A DNA stretch of 64,000 nucleotides from a virus (IMGVR_UViG_3300035204_002571:1-64000); one strand, 5' to 3'. Shown: positions 17,132-27,783, numbered from the stretch's first letter. Numbers and translations: made by a program. The notes: generated by a model from the sequence alone, not told the origin.

Positions 17132-19099
17132 GTGGCGGGACCTGATGAAATAGCCGGAAGTTTGGCTCAGCTGCCTCCGGGCGAAAGAGATAAGGTTTTA
17201 GAGTATTTAAGAGACCTTGAGACTCGTTTGGATAGGACGGCAGAAAGTTCTAATAGAGCAAATGATTCCTTAGGAAGATTCTTTTCTCTTGGGTCAAAGG
17301 CCTCTAGGATACGAGATGAATGGGGAACTGTTTCTACTGCTTTTGAAGACTTAACTGGCAAGGTAACTGCGACTAATAGTGCTATTACGGCATTAAGTGC
17401 TGCTGGAGCAAGCAAACTATTGAAGGGAATTCCCGGAGTTGGGGTTATGGCGGGTATGGTTAGCGGCATAATGAAAGCAAACCAGGGCTTGCAGCTGATG
17501 ACAAAGGGCTCGATGGCTTTAGCGAGAGAGCTAACAGACTTGTTCGATAAGCCATCTGAAGATATGCGAATGTTTGATAATCAAATGTATAATGTAGGAA
17601 GAAGGTTCGGCGGTGCTCACGAGGAGGCTGTAAAATTTGCAGACTCATTAAAAGAGGAGACAGCCAGTCAGTTTGCTAGAGGCATGCACATGACTAGGGA
17701 TGAAATGGGTCAGTTTATAGACGCCACAAGAAACACTAGCTTATCTTTGGAGCAATTAAATAAAAGTGTTGATACTGGTCTTGGGGTTACAAAATTATAT
17801 GCTGTTGCATCAGCTCAAGCTTCGGCTATGAATATAAGCCAGAGTCAAGCAGCTGGGATGCTAAACACTTTAATGAACAAACAGGGGAGAAGTGCGCAAG
17901 ACGCCACAGAGATGATGGGAGCTTACAGTAGTATAGCAGAAAAAACAGGCATAACTACAACAAATGTTGCAAATACATTAAATAGCGCTATAGCAGGGTT
18001 TGAGCAGCTTGGTTTGGCAGCAGATTTTGGTAGGCCAATTCTAGAAGGCTTTGGGAATGTTATGGATGATATGGGTCTTGGTATTGAAAACGCAACACAA
18101 TTGACAACAACTTTAACTCAAGCTTTGGCTGGATTAACAACGAATTATGCAAATGCCTACATAATGATGCAAAAGGGCGGACTGGATATGGGGGCAGGCG
18201 GAGGTGTTTTGGGCGCATCCATTGGCATGCAGGCGGCGATGCTAGATGCAGAAAAGACTGGGGATCAAGCAGCTATTGGTGAGCAGTTAGTTTCTGGATT
18301 AAAAGGAACTTTGGAATCATTTACCGGAGGTGATATAGTAACGGTGCAACAGGCAGCAGAGTCTCCAGAGCTTCAGAATCAATTTTATGTTCAGCAGCAG
18401 ATGCTTTCGAAGCAATTTGGCATAAGTGATCCAAAGCAAGCAACGCGTGTACTTGATCTGCTAGCAGGGCTGGATGAGGCTACAAAGGCTGGAGATGCTG
18501 ATTCAAAGGCAGAATTGCAAAAACAGTTAGCAAATGAGATGGACGGCAGAGATAAAACACTAGGAGAGTGGGATAAGGCCAATAGACAGTTAGAGATTCA
18601 GTCTAATCTTTTGGCAGTAATAGCAAGGCCAACTCTAACTCAGGCTAAAAAATTTGCTGCTGCTGGAATTGAAAAAACCGTTAGTCCCGCCATTGAGGCT
18701 GCAGGCGGGCAGGTGCAAGAGTATGCTGCATCAGGTCAACAGAGCTTGTTTAATTTTCTCAAAGCTCGCGGGCTTATTGATGAGGATGATTCTATATATC
18801 AGACTTTAGCAGCACAAGACAACCCTCCTCCATCGGGCGCTACAGGTGCCGTTACTGAGTTGGATGAACGACAACAACGTCGACGAGCACTTAGGAGTAC
18901 TGCAGTAACTCGGGCGGCGAGGTTTATACCAGAAGTAGAAGGCGAGAGGTCCCCAGGGGCTGCCAACCAAGAATCTGGGCGAGATAGTGATTCGCAAGGT
19001 AGGCCTGTTCATATTACAATAGATCTTACTTCCGAGGCTAGTGAGGTTGTTAGGCTTTCTCAAGATACTCAAAATAGACTATCCGGAGGAGCGGGATAG
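17132..19099 (+). CDS. Tail tape measure protein, GTG start
   Basis: A 655-residue, mostly helical protein that sets tail length. Starts at GTG with AAGGA 8 nt upstream. Helical N-terminus (LPPGERDKVLEYLRDLETRL), a hydrophobic Ala/Gly helix at about residues 88-118 (LSAAGASKLLKGIPGVGVMAG), Ala/Gln/Met-rich helices through the middle and a short beta tail (VHITIDLT). Position directly after the chaperone pair is diagnostic. At about 0.15 nm per residue the length predicts a tail near 100 nm, similar to T4. No peptidase or lysozyme motif seen. Confidence 0.8.
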   Translation: MAGPDEIAGSLAQLPPGERDKVLEYLRDLETRLDRTAESSNRANDSLGRFFSLGSKASRIRDEWGTVSTAFEDLTGKVTATNSAITALSAAGASKLLKGIPGVGVMAGMVSGIMKANQGLQLMTKGSMALARELTDLFDKPSEDMRMFDNQMYNVGRRFGGAHEEAVKFADSLKEETASQFARGMHMTRDEMGQFIDATRNTSLSLEQLNKSVDTGLGVTKLYAVASAQASAMNISQSQAAGMLNTLMNKQGRSAQDATEMMGAYSSIAEKTGITTTNVANTLNSAIAGFEQLGLAADFGRPILEGFGNVMDDMGLGIENATQLTTTLTQALAGLTTNYANAYIMMQKGGLDMGAGGGVLGASIGMQAAMLDAEKTGDQAAIGEQLVSGLKGTLESFTGGDIVTVQQAAESPELQNQFYVQQQMLSKQFGISDPKQATRVLDLLAGLDEATKAGDADSKAELQKQLANEMDGRDKTLGEWDKANRQLEIQSNLLAVIARPTLTQAKKFAAAGIEKTVSPAIEAAGGQVQEYAASGQQSLFNFLKARGLIDEDDSIYQTLAAQDNPPPSGATGAVTELDERQQRRRALRSTAVTRAARFIPEVEGERSPGAANQESGRDSDSQGRPVHITIDLTSEASEVVRLSQDTQNRLSGGAG

Positions 19100-19102
19100 A
19101 AG

Positions 19103-20095
19103 ATGGATTTAATTCAAAGACAAACTATAATATTTTTTCTTCCAATTAGTATTGATGCCTTAACAGATGATCAGAGTCCATATACTGCGTCAAAAGATGG
19201 TAGTGCATTTTGGGATAAAAGACAGTTATATATAAACCCACAATCTATAAGCATTAGAGATGCAAAGCTTGTAAAGCCAGACCTCACAAAGGGAGGCTTC
19301 GTTGTTCAGTACTGGGGAGAGCAGCTTCCTGTTATGGAGGTGCAAGGGGTTACGGGTTCAGCAGGTATAGCTGGAATAAATGTTCTTAAAGATATTTATA
19401 GACATGAGCAAATTCAATATAGACAAGTTTTGGCAGATCGCCAAGCTGAGTTAGCTACAGCTGCATTAGCAGCGGCCGAAGCTGCAGCTTCAGAGTTATC
19501 ATCGCCATCAAATGTTGGCGAAAGCTTAACTCTTGCGGCAGATGTACTGACTGGCGGAGCTTTTTCAAGTGCAGTATCTGGCGTAAGTAACGCAATAGAT
19601 ATAATAACAGATCCGTTCTCTGGAGGTACAAGCTTTGGAGATACATATGGTGGTTCAGGAACATTTACAACGATTCCAACGCTTGCTTCGTTTGCTACAA
19701 ATGTAGACCTGTATCATCAAGGAGAATTTTTTAGAGGATTCTTTACAGGATTTAATGTTACTGAGACAGCAAATGAGCCTGGACATTTTAGTTATACTTT
19801 TTCTTTTACGGTAACCAGAAGGACGGGTAAGAGAGAGAACTTTATGCCATGGCATAGAGAGCCGACAGACGCTGCAGGAGAAACTATTATGAGTCAAAAG
19901 ACTACAGAGGAGAAAGGAGCTTATCCTGGAAATACTAATTTATCTTTTGAGACTGAAATTACAAGACGAGGCCAATTATTTGATGAACCAAATATAGGCT
20001 ATGTTAGCAGCGAATTCGTAGAGCCGATTGTAGACGTAGAAGACCTCTTAAATGAGACACCTGTAAGCAGAAGGAGTCAGGCTAAGGGTGAATAA
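19103..20095 (+). CDS. Baseplate / tube-initiator protein
   Basis: A 330-residue protein following the tape measure. The N-terminal part reads LYINPQSISIRDAKLVKP then GGFVVQYWGEQLPVMEVQGVTG; this 'NPQS...YWG...G.TG' pattern recurs in myophage baseplate proteins that join tube and baseplate. An Ala-rich helical insert follows (about 110-150), and the C-terminal half has FFRGFFTGFNVTETANEPGHFSYTFSFTVTRR, a tube-like beta sheet. Likely equivalent to the gp48/gp54 tube-initiation proteins by order and fold, though this is inference. Start ATG 19103 lies 4 nt after the tape measure stop. Confidence 0.7.
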   Translation: MDLIQRQTIIFFLPISIDALTDDQSPYTASKDGSAFWDKRQLYINPQSISIRDAKLVKPDLTKGGFVVQYWGEQLPVMEVQGVTGSAGIAGINVLKDIYRHEQIQYRQVLADRQAELATAALAAAEAAASELSSPSNVGESLTLAADVLTGGAFSSAVSGVSNAIDIITDPFSGGTSFGDTYGGSGTFTTIPTLASFATNVDLYHQGEFFRGFFTGFNVTETANEPGHFSYTFSFTVTRRTGKRENFMPWHREPTDAAGETIMSQKTTEEKGAYPGNTNLSFETEITRRGQLFDEPNIGYVSSEFVEPIVDVEDLLNETPVSRRSQAKGE

Positions 20096-20104
20096 TTTTA
20101 AAAG

Positions 20105-20113
20105 TAGTATAAT
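20105..20113 (+). promoter_or_regulatory. Candidate promoter -10 element TAGTATAAT
   Basis: Perfect TATAAT preceded by TAG in the 40-nt gap before the hub gene, matching the elements at 16167, 27858 and 56310. No convincing -35 box. Confidence 0.45.
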
Positions 20114-20135
20114 AGTTTAGCAAAGGCGGTTCTGT

Positions 20136-23100
20136 ATGAGTTCTTCTTCAGATTTAAATATTCATAAACAAATGTCTGCAACATTTCAAAGGGTTAGACG
20201 AAATATTGTAGAAGGAAGAGATCCATTCCACGTTTCTTTAGTTGGAACTGGAGCGTCTGTATTTTTGGATCAAAATCATGCAAACTCTATAACTCCAGAT
20301 ACCAGAAACATTGTAGCCATGTCTCCCGAAGCTACTATTCTGGTTAAGAAGAAGGTCTTTTCTTCGTTAAGAAGCGCAAATGACTTAAGATATATAGATA
20401 AGACTGAAAAAATGCTACTATGGGCAACAAAGGCATTGTTTGCATACAAAGTTCAGCAGATAAGGGCTTATGAGAGCCTTACAAAATTCGAAAATTTTTA
20501 TGCTGAAAATCAAATGTATAGCATGAATCTTCTGTCATCGTTTATAAAAGAAGGATCTCTTTTAAATATAGATAAATTGGCATACACTGCTAGTGAATAT
20601 GCTCAGAAGAAGCTAGAAGAGTGGCTTGATGAAACCATAGATAAATGGGTGGATGATGATTACGGAACACCATTTACATATGATATTTCTACAGGATCAT
20701 TTATTGGCAAAGATGAGCCCGTCATACCAACCTCGCCAAGCATTCTAGATCCCGACTCTCTTAGGAGAAATATGCCCAGCTTAAGAGCTACGGTTACCAA
20801 CAGAGAGTATATTCAAACATTATCATCTTCTCAGGCTAATGCTATTTTGGAAAACAAGAAGAATGAATTTAAAGTAGAGTACGAAGGGGTTGATGGAAAT
20901 GCAGCTCTTTTGGGAGAAGCGGAAGAAAACTTATCTATAGAGCTAGATACCTTTCTTAGTGATGTTGCAGATATCGTGGGAATTGGAGCTTCTGCCGAAA
21001 CTTATGAGGCTATGAACGATGATATAGAGGCCACTCTTAGAAGAAATGCATTTTCTGTGGATAATCAGTTGACAACATGGGTTGTTGACCCAGAGAGTGA
21101 GGAGAATTATATAATAGGACCAGGAACTGGGGTTATTGAGGTTGCAATATTCAACAACTTTAATACAACCACCAATTATAATTCGTCGCCATCTTCTGCA
21201 AGCTTCTCTATGACATATCCCTACAGAATTGGAACAGTCTTGGAGGACGATATAGAGCTTGCTATAGAAGAGGCGCTTTACGGGACTGTAGGCGTGCTTA
21301 GCAGCTTGATAGATGGAGAATTTAGGTCAGAGGGCATGGGCTCAATCGCTGGGCCACAGGATAGCACGGCGCCTCCGCTAGACGCATCCTCGGTGTTGTC
21401 TGCAGCTCTTGAGTTGGGCGGAATAGGGTCTATGGATTCGTCTTTAGATACAGATTATATCAGAGATAGGCTTAGAACCTTTTATCTTGGAAAGCCGTTT
21501 ATAAACCCTCCAGACCCTGTGCATTTTTATATACGTGGAAATAGAACTTTTACTGATTACACGTCATCTGGTTCTTCTTATCCAGAAGAAACTAGTGACG
21601 CGCCTTTTGATACAGGGTTCTTAGAGATTGATGACGTAATTTTAAAAGCAGAGTATCAGCTTTATACGACTCAATCTATAAGTTATGAGCAATACAAGGA
21701 GATGAGAAGGTTTCAAGACACTTCTTTTGGAATGATTCATGTATTCGGAGGCTTGGTTCAAAATACATCCGAGACATTTAATGGTGGATTTTGGAATTTA
21801 AATGTTTCATGCATTGATAATATGGAATGGTTAAGGTGGAGCAGGTTTTCTATTAAGCCATCTTTATCTGATCCTAAGAATATACTGGAAGACCCCTTGA
21901 CTCCGTTTGAGTTAGTTAAGGATGAGCTTGGACAGGTTGTTGCTTCGGAGAAGGATTTATTATATGAAAATAAATTATTGCTAGACACCGGTCTTTTAAG
22001 TTTTGATTCTGGACTTTTCGCTGGACAAAATGCTACAGAGGGTAATTTGCTCCAGGGACAATACAATGGGGCAGGCTCTTCAGATGGTAAGAAAATTCTT
22101 CAGCATCCTAATGGGTTTGTTTATAGATGGAAGACTGGAGTGATAACAGCGACTGGAGGGTTCCAGGTCGTTGATGCTACAGGGGAAAATCAAGCTGCTA
22201 CAACACAATTTTCTCAAAGATATTCTGTTACAGCAGCAAATGATGTATTAAACAACTTGGATATTCCAAATATCTTAAGCATCTTAATCGTTGGGCAGCC
22301 ATATAACATAGAGACTTTTATAGAGCAATCTTTTGCGGCACATAATAAAAAAGATACTTCTGTAAATATGTCTCCAGACGATCCATTAACCGGAGTTGTA
22401 GAGGCAGTTAGAAAGCAGAATGAGTATTATGGAAACTTCCATCCATATAGGATGTTAAGTGTAAGTTCATCATCTGCAGAACAGATGATGAGCCAAGCGG
22501 GAGTACGCGAAACTGCAAATAATAATGTAAAAAATCTGCAAAAAAGAAAAGTTAAGATTAGAAAAAAAATAAGAGATTTAAAGAAGAGCATAAAAGTAGG
22601 CGCTAATACAGGAATTCCTGCCTCAGCCCTTGTATCAACATTAGAGGCTGAGATAGCAACTATTGACGCCGCCATATATCAGCAGGTAAAGACTGGCATG
22701 CAAGCAGATGGCGCTTTAACGGCGGCTGATGAGGTTGGCATTCAAATAAGTCTATCCGGATTAGCTCAGATGGGAGAGAGTCTAGTTTCTGGCGATGAGG
22801 ATGAGAATCATGATATAACAAGAGGAATGATGCTTGTTGGCGCTCAAAGAAGAATAGAGGACGTTAGGCTTAATAGGGATAGAAATTTATTTATAGTGTC
22901 GGATCAATATGACATGGCAGACATTAGACCCTTCATTCTTAGTTTAAACGAATCTGGGTGGAACTTGTTCAACAGTGAGTATGTTGACGTTTTTGACAGG
23001 TGCAAGGCTGCTACAGGTCATTTGAAATTAGAATTTTTCTGCAATACACAAGGGCACTTGGAATTTAGACCTCCTCTTTGGAACAGAACTCCTATATCAG

Positions 23101-25379
23101 TTTTGAAAGAATCTATAAGACTACAGGAAGAGTCCAATGTGACTATTATGCCTTCCTTTATAACGGATTTGTTTCAAACAAGGATAGAGGGATTATATTT
23201 AGAAATACACACTTTAAATGTTAAGATTGTATTGCTATCATTAATGTTAGGAAAGTATCCTGACCTATACTTAATACCAAACATGAAGCTTTCAGGCCCA
23301 GCTTCATTGGAATTTTTCGGAGTAAAGGCTCCTGCGGCTGGAGATAGCGCCGGTAGCGGCTTCCTGGGGGGACTAGGGTCATTTTTAACGGGTGGGGGAT
23401 CTTCTCAGAGTGGCGCATTGCAACTAGATATGATGGAGTATGAGAATTCTACAGGAGATTTGGTTGAGCAAAACAATTCATTATTTGGAGAGGGATTAAG
23501 GATCACGGCATCCTTTCAAGACAAGGGTGATATATTAGGTGGAGACACCGAATCTTTGCTTGGAACATTTGATCCAATTTTTCAAGAAGATGTTGGAGCA
23601 TTCAATGATGTGCTTAATGTGGCTGAATCATCAGGATCAAGATCAAATGTTCGGCCGCCTGCGCAGCATTTGGCTAATGCAGAGAACTTGAATTATATAA
23701 GAAACACCTTTAAGAAACAGTTCGGACGAGATCCGGGCAGTGGCCTCGGGCTTGATGCAGCAAGCGGGTTTGTCGATAAAAGCGGCGGATCTGATAAGTC
23801 TAGTTTTATATTTGAAATGGGCGAAGATGATATAGATAATGCTCTTATGAGTAGCAATGGTCTTTTTGCAAAACTTAAAAAAGCTATTTCAAAAAGAGAT
23901 AGCTATGTATCTATGCTTCAGGCTAATTTGGCAAAACAAGAGGAGTTAGAAGAGATTGAGGCCTTTTTAGGAACAGGAACGGAGACAGATGATATAAGCG
24001 TTTCAGATGGTGGTCAGTACGGAATCCCTACGGGAGAGGGAACCGCTGTAGACTTTTTAGAAAAGTTAGCAACAAGCATTGAGAATACTGTAGAGATTAT
24101 AACGGGGAAAGTTGCGGAGGGTACAGTTTATGACCACTTGCTTGAAGATGACTCTAGAAACCTTTTGGGATATGGGTCTGGGAAAAGATATATATTAAAA
24201 GATGAGTATATCATGAACGCTACATTTACAGAGACTCCTCCTGATTTTACAAGAGTAGATATCAAGGGCGATGCACCACTGGGTATGGGCCAAGGCCTTA
24301 ATGCCGGTGTCGATGGCCTGTATTTTTGGGCAGGAGCAACAGACTTTGACCTATGGAGGCAATATGGATACAAATCTGGTGGAGAGATAAAGCTTCCTTT
24401 TGTAAGCGATGTAGAGGGTCAGGCTAGGCCATATGCTATTTTGGAATTAATTTTACAAAAATTAAATATAAACAGAGCAGATATGACGGTTGTAGGTAAT
24501 GAATTTTACCAACCAGGAGACACAATTTATGTGCCATCTAAAGGGCTGCTGTATTATGTTCAATCTGTCTCTCACAACTTTTCATATGGAAGCAGCTTTA
24601 CAACAAAGCTTTCTTTGATATATGGCCATCCACCAGGTCAGTATGTTCCAAGTCCTTTGGATATTATTGGACAGAATCTTGTATCAAATTTCCTTGAAGA
24701 TCCAGCTTTGATATATAGAACCCAAGGAAGCGATGATAACTATAGAGTATTAAAGCCAGATTCAACGCTTGTTTTCTCGGGAAATATAAGCATGGAAGGC
24801 TTGTTAAGCAGTAAGGATAACCAAAGAAGATTTACAAATATGATGATAGATATGACAGGATCTTTGTCTGGATCAAAATATGTTTTAATAAGAGGCTTTG
24901 CCAAAGATGAAAATGATACAGATGGAATTAGGAAGGCAAATGAGAAGCTGGCAGTAGTAAGGGCTTTGCTTGAAAATCCGGCTCAAATCTCTCAAAATAA
25001 TGAACTTAAAAGTATGCGTTTGCCAAATAATATGCCTGTAATATCAGTAAACTCTACAAAGATTATAGAGCAGGTCTCTTACTTAGAGAGAAGTGATGAT
25101 ACAAATCCTATAGGTGAAATAAAATGTATGGACAGAAAGCTTTCTTCTATTTTTAAGTCATCAGTAGATCAGTCCTATACTAATTCTGAAGGAGGAACTG
25201 TGCTAAAGAAAGGTACTGACTTAGGAGTTTTCCCCAAAGGCGGGCCTCTTCAGTCTAGCTGGCTTGATATACGAGAAGATCTTATGAGTGATAAGAGGGG
25301 CGAAATAAAAATTGTCGAAGTTGGAGTTGTAAATATACCAAACAGCCTATTAGATACAACCCTAGAGACTGCCGAGTAG
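20136..25379 (+). CDS. Large baseplate hub protein (gp27/gpD-like) with OmpA-like tail
   Basis: A 1747-residue baseplate hub. The central part (about 905-1040) has a hub-type stretch: RNLFIVSDQYDMADIRPF, then GHLKLEFFCNTQGHLEFRPPLWNRTP. Around 1458-1500, YQPGDTIYVPSKGLLYYVQSVSHNFSYG and SFTTKLSLIYGHPPG match the beta-barrel strand pattern of gp27/gpD-type hubs. Residues about 1540-1655 look different: RGFAKDENDTDGIRKANEKL.VVRALL resembles the N..L...RA...L helix of OmpA-like peptidoglycan-binding domains. The N-terminal third is unrecognised, with a helical KKKVFSSLRSANDLRYIDKTEKM region. It precedes the spike gene, as hubs do. Hub assignment fairly firm; the OmpA-like call is tentative. Confidence 0.75.
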   Translation: MSSSSDLNIHKQMSATFQRVRRNIVEGRDPFHVSLVGTGASVFLDQNHANSITPDTRNIVAMSPEATILVKKKVFSSLRSANDLRYIDKTEKMLLWATKALFAYKVQQIRAYESLTKFENFYAENQMYSMNLLSSFIKEGSLLNIDKLAYTASEYAQKKLEEWLDETIDKWVDDDYGTPFTYDISTGSFIGKDEPVIPTSPSILDPDSLRRNMPSLRATVTNREYIQTLSSSQANAILENKKNEFKVEYEGVDGNAALLGEAEENLSIELDTFLSDVADIVGIGASAETYEAMNDDIEATLRRNAFSVDNQLTTWVVDPESEENYIIGPGTGVIEVAIFNNFNTTTNYNSSPSSASFSMTYPYRIGTVLEDDIELAIEEALYGTVGVLSSLIDGEFRSEGMGSIAGPQDSTAPPLDASSVLSAALELGGIGSMDSSLDTDYIRDRLRTFYLGKPFINPPDPVHFYIRGNRTFTDYTSSGSSYPEETSDAPFDTGFLEIDDVILKAEYQLYTTQSISYEQYKEMRRFQDTSFGMIHVFGGLVQNTSETFNGGFWNLNVSCIDNMEWLRWSRFSIKPSLSDPKNILEDPLTPFELVKDELGQVVASEKDLLYENKLLLDTGLLSFDSGLFAGQNATEGNLLQGQYNGAGSSDGKKILQHPNGFVYRWKTGVITATGGFQVVDATGENQAATTQFSQRYSVTAANDVLNNLDIPNILSILIVGQPYNIETFIEQSFAAHNKKDTSVNMSPDDPLTGVVEAVRKQNEYYGNFHPYRMLSVSSSSAEQMMSQAGVRETANNNVKNLQKRKVKIRKKIRDLKKSIKVGANTGIPASALVSTLEAEIATIDAAIYQQVKTGMQADGALTAADEVGIQISLSGLAQMGESLVSGDEDENHDITRGMMLVGAQRRIEDVRLNRDRNLFIVSDQYDMADIRPFILSLNESGWNLFNSEYVDVFDRCKAATGHLKLEFFCNTQGHLEFRPPLWNRTPISVLKESIRLQEESNVTIMPSFITDLFQTRIEGLYLEIHTLNVKIVLLSLMLGKYPDLYLIPNMKLSGPASLEFFGVKAPAAGDSAGSGFLGGLGSFLTGGGSSQSGALQLDMMEYENSTGDLVEQNNSLFGEGLRITASFQDKGDILGGDTESLLGTFDPIFQEDVGAFNDVLNVAESSGSRSNVRPPAQHLANAENLNYIRNTFKKQFGRDPGSGLGLDAASGFVDKSGGSDKSSFIFEMGEDDIDNALMSSNGLFAKLKKAISKRDSYVSMLQANLAKQEELEEIEAFLGTGTETDDISVSDGGQYGIPTGEGTAVDFLEKLATSIENTVEIITGKVAEGTVYDHLLEDDSRNLLGYGSGKRYILKDEYIMNATFTETPPDFTRVDIKGDAPLGMGQGLNAGVDGLYFWAGATDFDLWRQYGYKSGGEIKLPFVSDVEGQARPYAILELILQKLNINRADMTVVGNEFYQPGDTIYVPSKGLLYYVQSVSHNFSYGSSFTTKLSLIYGHPPGQYVPSPLDIIGQNLVSNFLEDPALIYRTQGSDDNYRVLKPDSTLVFSGNISMEGLLSSKDNQRRFTNMMIDMTGSLSGSKYVLIRGFAKDENDTDGIRKANEKLAVVRALLENPAQISQNNELKSMRLPNNMPVISVNSTKIIEQVSYLERSDDTNPIGEIKCMDRKLSSIFKSSVDQSYTNSEGGTVLKKGTDLGVFPKGGPLQSSWLDIREDLMSDKRGEIKIVEVGVVNIPNSLLDTTLETAE

Positions 25380-25386
25380 AGGATAC

Positions 25387-27783
25387 ATGGCTACAGCAAC
25401 AAATCAAATACTGACCTTAGCAATCTATGAAGGCGATGTTGTAGATGTTAAGAGTGACGGAACAATGCTTTGCACAAGCTCTATTCAGGGGATGGATTCA
25501 CCCATAGAGGTGCCCGGTCTATATGGTGGATGCAGTGATGCAGGAATGTATTCTGGGCAGGGAGGCTCAGGTGTTCAGCCGGGAGACAAGGTGTTGTTAT
25601 GCAGGGTGCATCCCGGAAGTATGGGGGTAACACAGGCTCTTAGAGTTATTCCTGGGAAAAATAGAACAAAAAATACGAAAGAAGTTAGCCCTGGTCCCGG
25701 CCAGCCATCCGGAAGAACCAACTATCCAGTAAGAACATTAAAAGATGGAGACATTATGATCTCCGGCTCTGGCGGAGGCTTTCTTTCGCTGAGTGGAAAC
25801 ATCATAAAAAATGAAGTTTTTGTAGGGAATGTTTTAAAGAGCGGACTGTATGTGGGATGCTCTGGCAAAAAGACGGGTCTAGCAACAGTATCTCACACTA
25901 TTCAGAGTGCTAGCTCTGGGCACAGGCTTTACTGCGGAGATGTAAACAGGGTAGCTGGCGGTTCGAATGGTCCCGCAAGTACATCTGGTTCGGGGCATGA
26001 GATAGGGGCTGTATCGACAGAGACGGTCGGCAGGACAAAAGGTCTTTTGTCTGATTCGGACGCCGCAGAGACATCTTTTCTTGGAGGAGTAAGAAACCCT
26101 GCTATATCACAATATAGATTGGTTATAAATGAAGTTTCTGAACATAGTAAGTTTAAGGGTTGGGATTTAGAGGCCGTATTAAGGTCAAAGCCAGGGATTG
26201 GATCGTTTTCTGGATCGAAAGAAAATAGGGCTCTTGGGGCTGACAATGTACTGCATCTGCAGCCACATCAGTTGATTGAAATAATAGGTGGAAATGTTGT
26301 AAATAATAGCGGCGATATGTTAGATCCAAATTATGGAGTGCTGGATACTGGAGTTTCAGAAGAGTCTGAGGTTAGCTATGAGGAAGCTAGGCTCAATAGT
26401 AGGCGAGGAATTGGTTATCATTTTCAGATGTCTACAAACTCTTTGTCAACAGAAACATCAAATGATGTAAATAATTTTGTTTACGCCATTGACAAAGAAG
26501 GATCTTTGAAAGTTAGCGTTCCAAGGTCTTCTAAGACTGGAAATATTCTATATCCAACTAGTGCCAACTTTTATGATGAGGGCGGCACAGTAAGTTCTGG
26601 GCCAGATAGTCAAGGGATAAATCCTGAAGAGAAAATACCTGTTTTATTAAGAACAAAGGGCAATGAGGCTGCTTTACCCCCGTCAACTGTAGTGACAACA
26701 TCTCCAAGTCAAAGGGCTGTTACAGATACTGCTAGAAAAACTGGAATTAGATTTAAAAATGATAACAATTATTTTCAGGGAGTTAGAGAGGTTATTGGTG
26801 GAGACGGCAAGAATGTTAGAATAAATCCAACGAAATATCATAATATGTATGCTGCGGCTGAAATGTTAATTGCAAATATGGCAGACGGCATCATGGTTCC
26901 AACGGATACATCTGAATGCCCAGGCATAGAGATGGGCAACTCTATAGGCGAACCTTTCGAAAGATATTCAGTAAGCAATGATGGTGATGGAACAGATTCA
27001 AATACCGAGACAAAATTCATGACAGTTATAAAGGTTGCACCAGGTCAGCCTGCCATAGACACTGGAGGCGGAGTAATAGTTGCAGGGACAGATGGGTCTG
27101 CAAGCACAGTGCAAGGAGATGATGATGCTAGAATCAATGTTCCTTATGCAAATGCTTTTACGGTAGGATCAGAGGGCGGAACCGACCTGGAGGAGGGTGC
27201 GAAAAGTCCAGGAGGTAAAAGTGCCAATATAAACTTTGAAGGCTCCATAGAAATGTCGGTAGGAAAAGACGATAACGATCAGAAAAGTATACTTCTAGAT
27301 ACCGCCGGAGCCTTGGTGGCATGGTTTGGAAAAGATAAGAATGATAGAAGCTTAATAGTTCAAACAGATGGAGGGGTTCTTTTGAATGTGGGAGGAGTAA
27401 ATGGAGATGTTTTTAACAAAGGAAGGCTCGATCTAAGGGTTAACGTGACTAACAAGGGGTGGCTTGGAGATGACGACTTTACGCCTCAAGGCGGACCACA
27501 TGCTTCGGATTATTTGATATCAATAAGTGAAAATGGATTGGTAATAGCAGGCATGAAGCCAGACACTCCAATGATAATAAGAAATGATGGAAATTTATCT
27601 ATTGAAAGTACGGCCAAGTTAATTCTAGCAGGACAATCGGTAGAGATGAGAGAGGGGAATCGACCTCCAAGCAAAACGCATAAAGCTCCGGTCTCTCAAG
27701 ATCAAGAGACTCCAACTGCAGAGTCAGTGGCAGATGACGTTGGGTGTCTTATAACGCTTCTTAGTGAAATAACTGGTGATTAA
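25387..27783 (+). CDS. Baseplate central spike protein with OB-fold
   Basis: A 798-residue protein. Residues 1-95 (ILTLAIYEGDVVDVKSDGTMLCTSSIQG, then VQPGDKVLLCRVHPGS) fit the OB-fold of gp5/gpV spikes that sits on the hub. The C-terminal region (GGVLLNVGG, NKGRLDLRVNVTNKG, YLISISENGLVIAGMKPDTPMIIRNDGNLSIESTAKLIL) is a run of short beta repeats like the triple-stranded beta-helix of spikes. No lysozyme domain is visible between them, unlike T4 gp5. Gly/Ser-rich loops fill the middle. Start supported by GAGGA. It lies 8 nt after the hub stop. Confidence 0.75.
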   Translation: MATATNQILTLAIYEGDVVDVKSDGTMLCTSSIQGMDSPIEVPGLYGGCSDAGMYSGQGGSGVQPGDKVLLCRVHPGSMGVTQALRVIPGKNRTKNTKEVSPGPGQPSGRTNYPVRTLKDGDIMISGSGGGFLSLSGNIIKNEVFVGNVLKSGLYVGCSGKKTGLATVSHTIQSASSGHRLYCGDVNRVAGGSNGPASTSGSGHEIGAVSTETVGRTKGLLSDSDAAETSFLGGVRNPAISQYRLVINEVSEHSKFKGWDLEAVLRSKPGIGSFSGSKENRALGADNVLHLQPHQLIEIIGGNVVNNSGDMLDPNYGVLDTGVSEESEVSYEEARLNSRRGIGYHFQMSTNSLSTETSNDVNNFVYAIDKEGSLKVSVPRSSKTGNILYPTSANFYDEGGTVSSGPDSQGINPEEKIPVLLRTKGNEAALPPSTVVTTSPSQRAVTDTARKTGIRFKNDNNYFQGVREVIGGDGKNVRINPTKYHNMYAAAEMLIANMADGIMVPTDTSECPGIEMGNSIGEPFERYSVSNDGDGTDSNTETKFMTVIKVAPGQPAIDTGGGVIVAGTDGSASTVQGDDDARINVPYANAFTVGSEGGTDLEEGAKSPGGKSANINFEGSIEMSVGKDDNDQKSILLDTAGALVAWFGKDKNDRSLIVQTDGGVLLNVGGVNGDVFNKGRLDLRVNVTNKGWLGDDDFTPQGGPHASDYLISISENGLVIAGMKPDTPMIIRNDGNLSIESTAKLILAGQSVEMREGNRPPSKTHKAPVSQDQETPTAESVADDVGCLITLLSEITGD

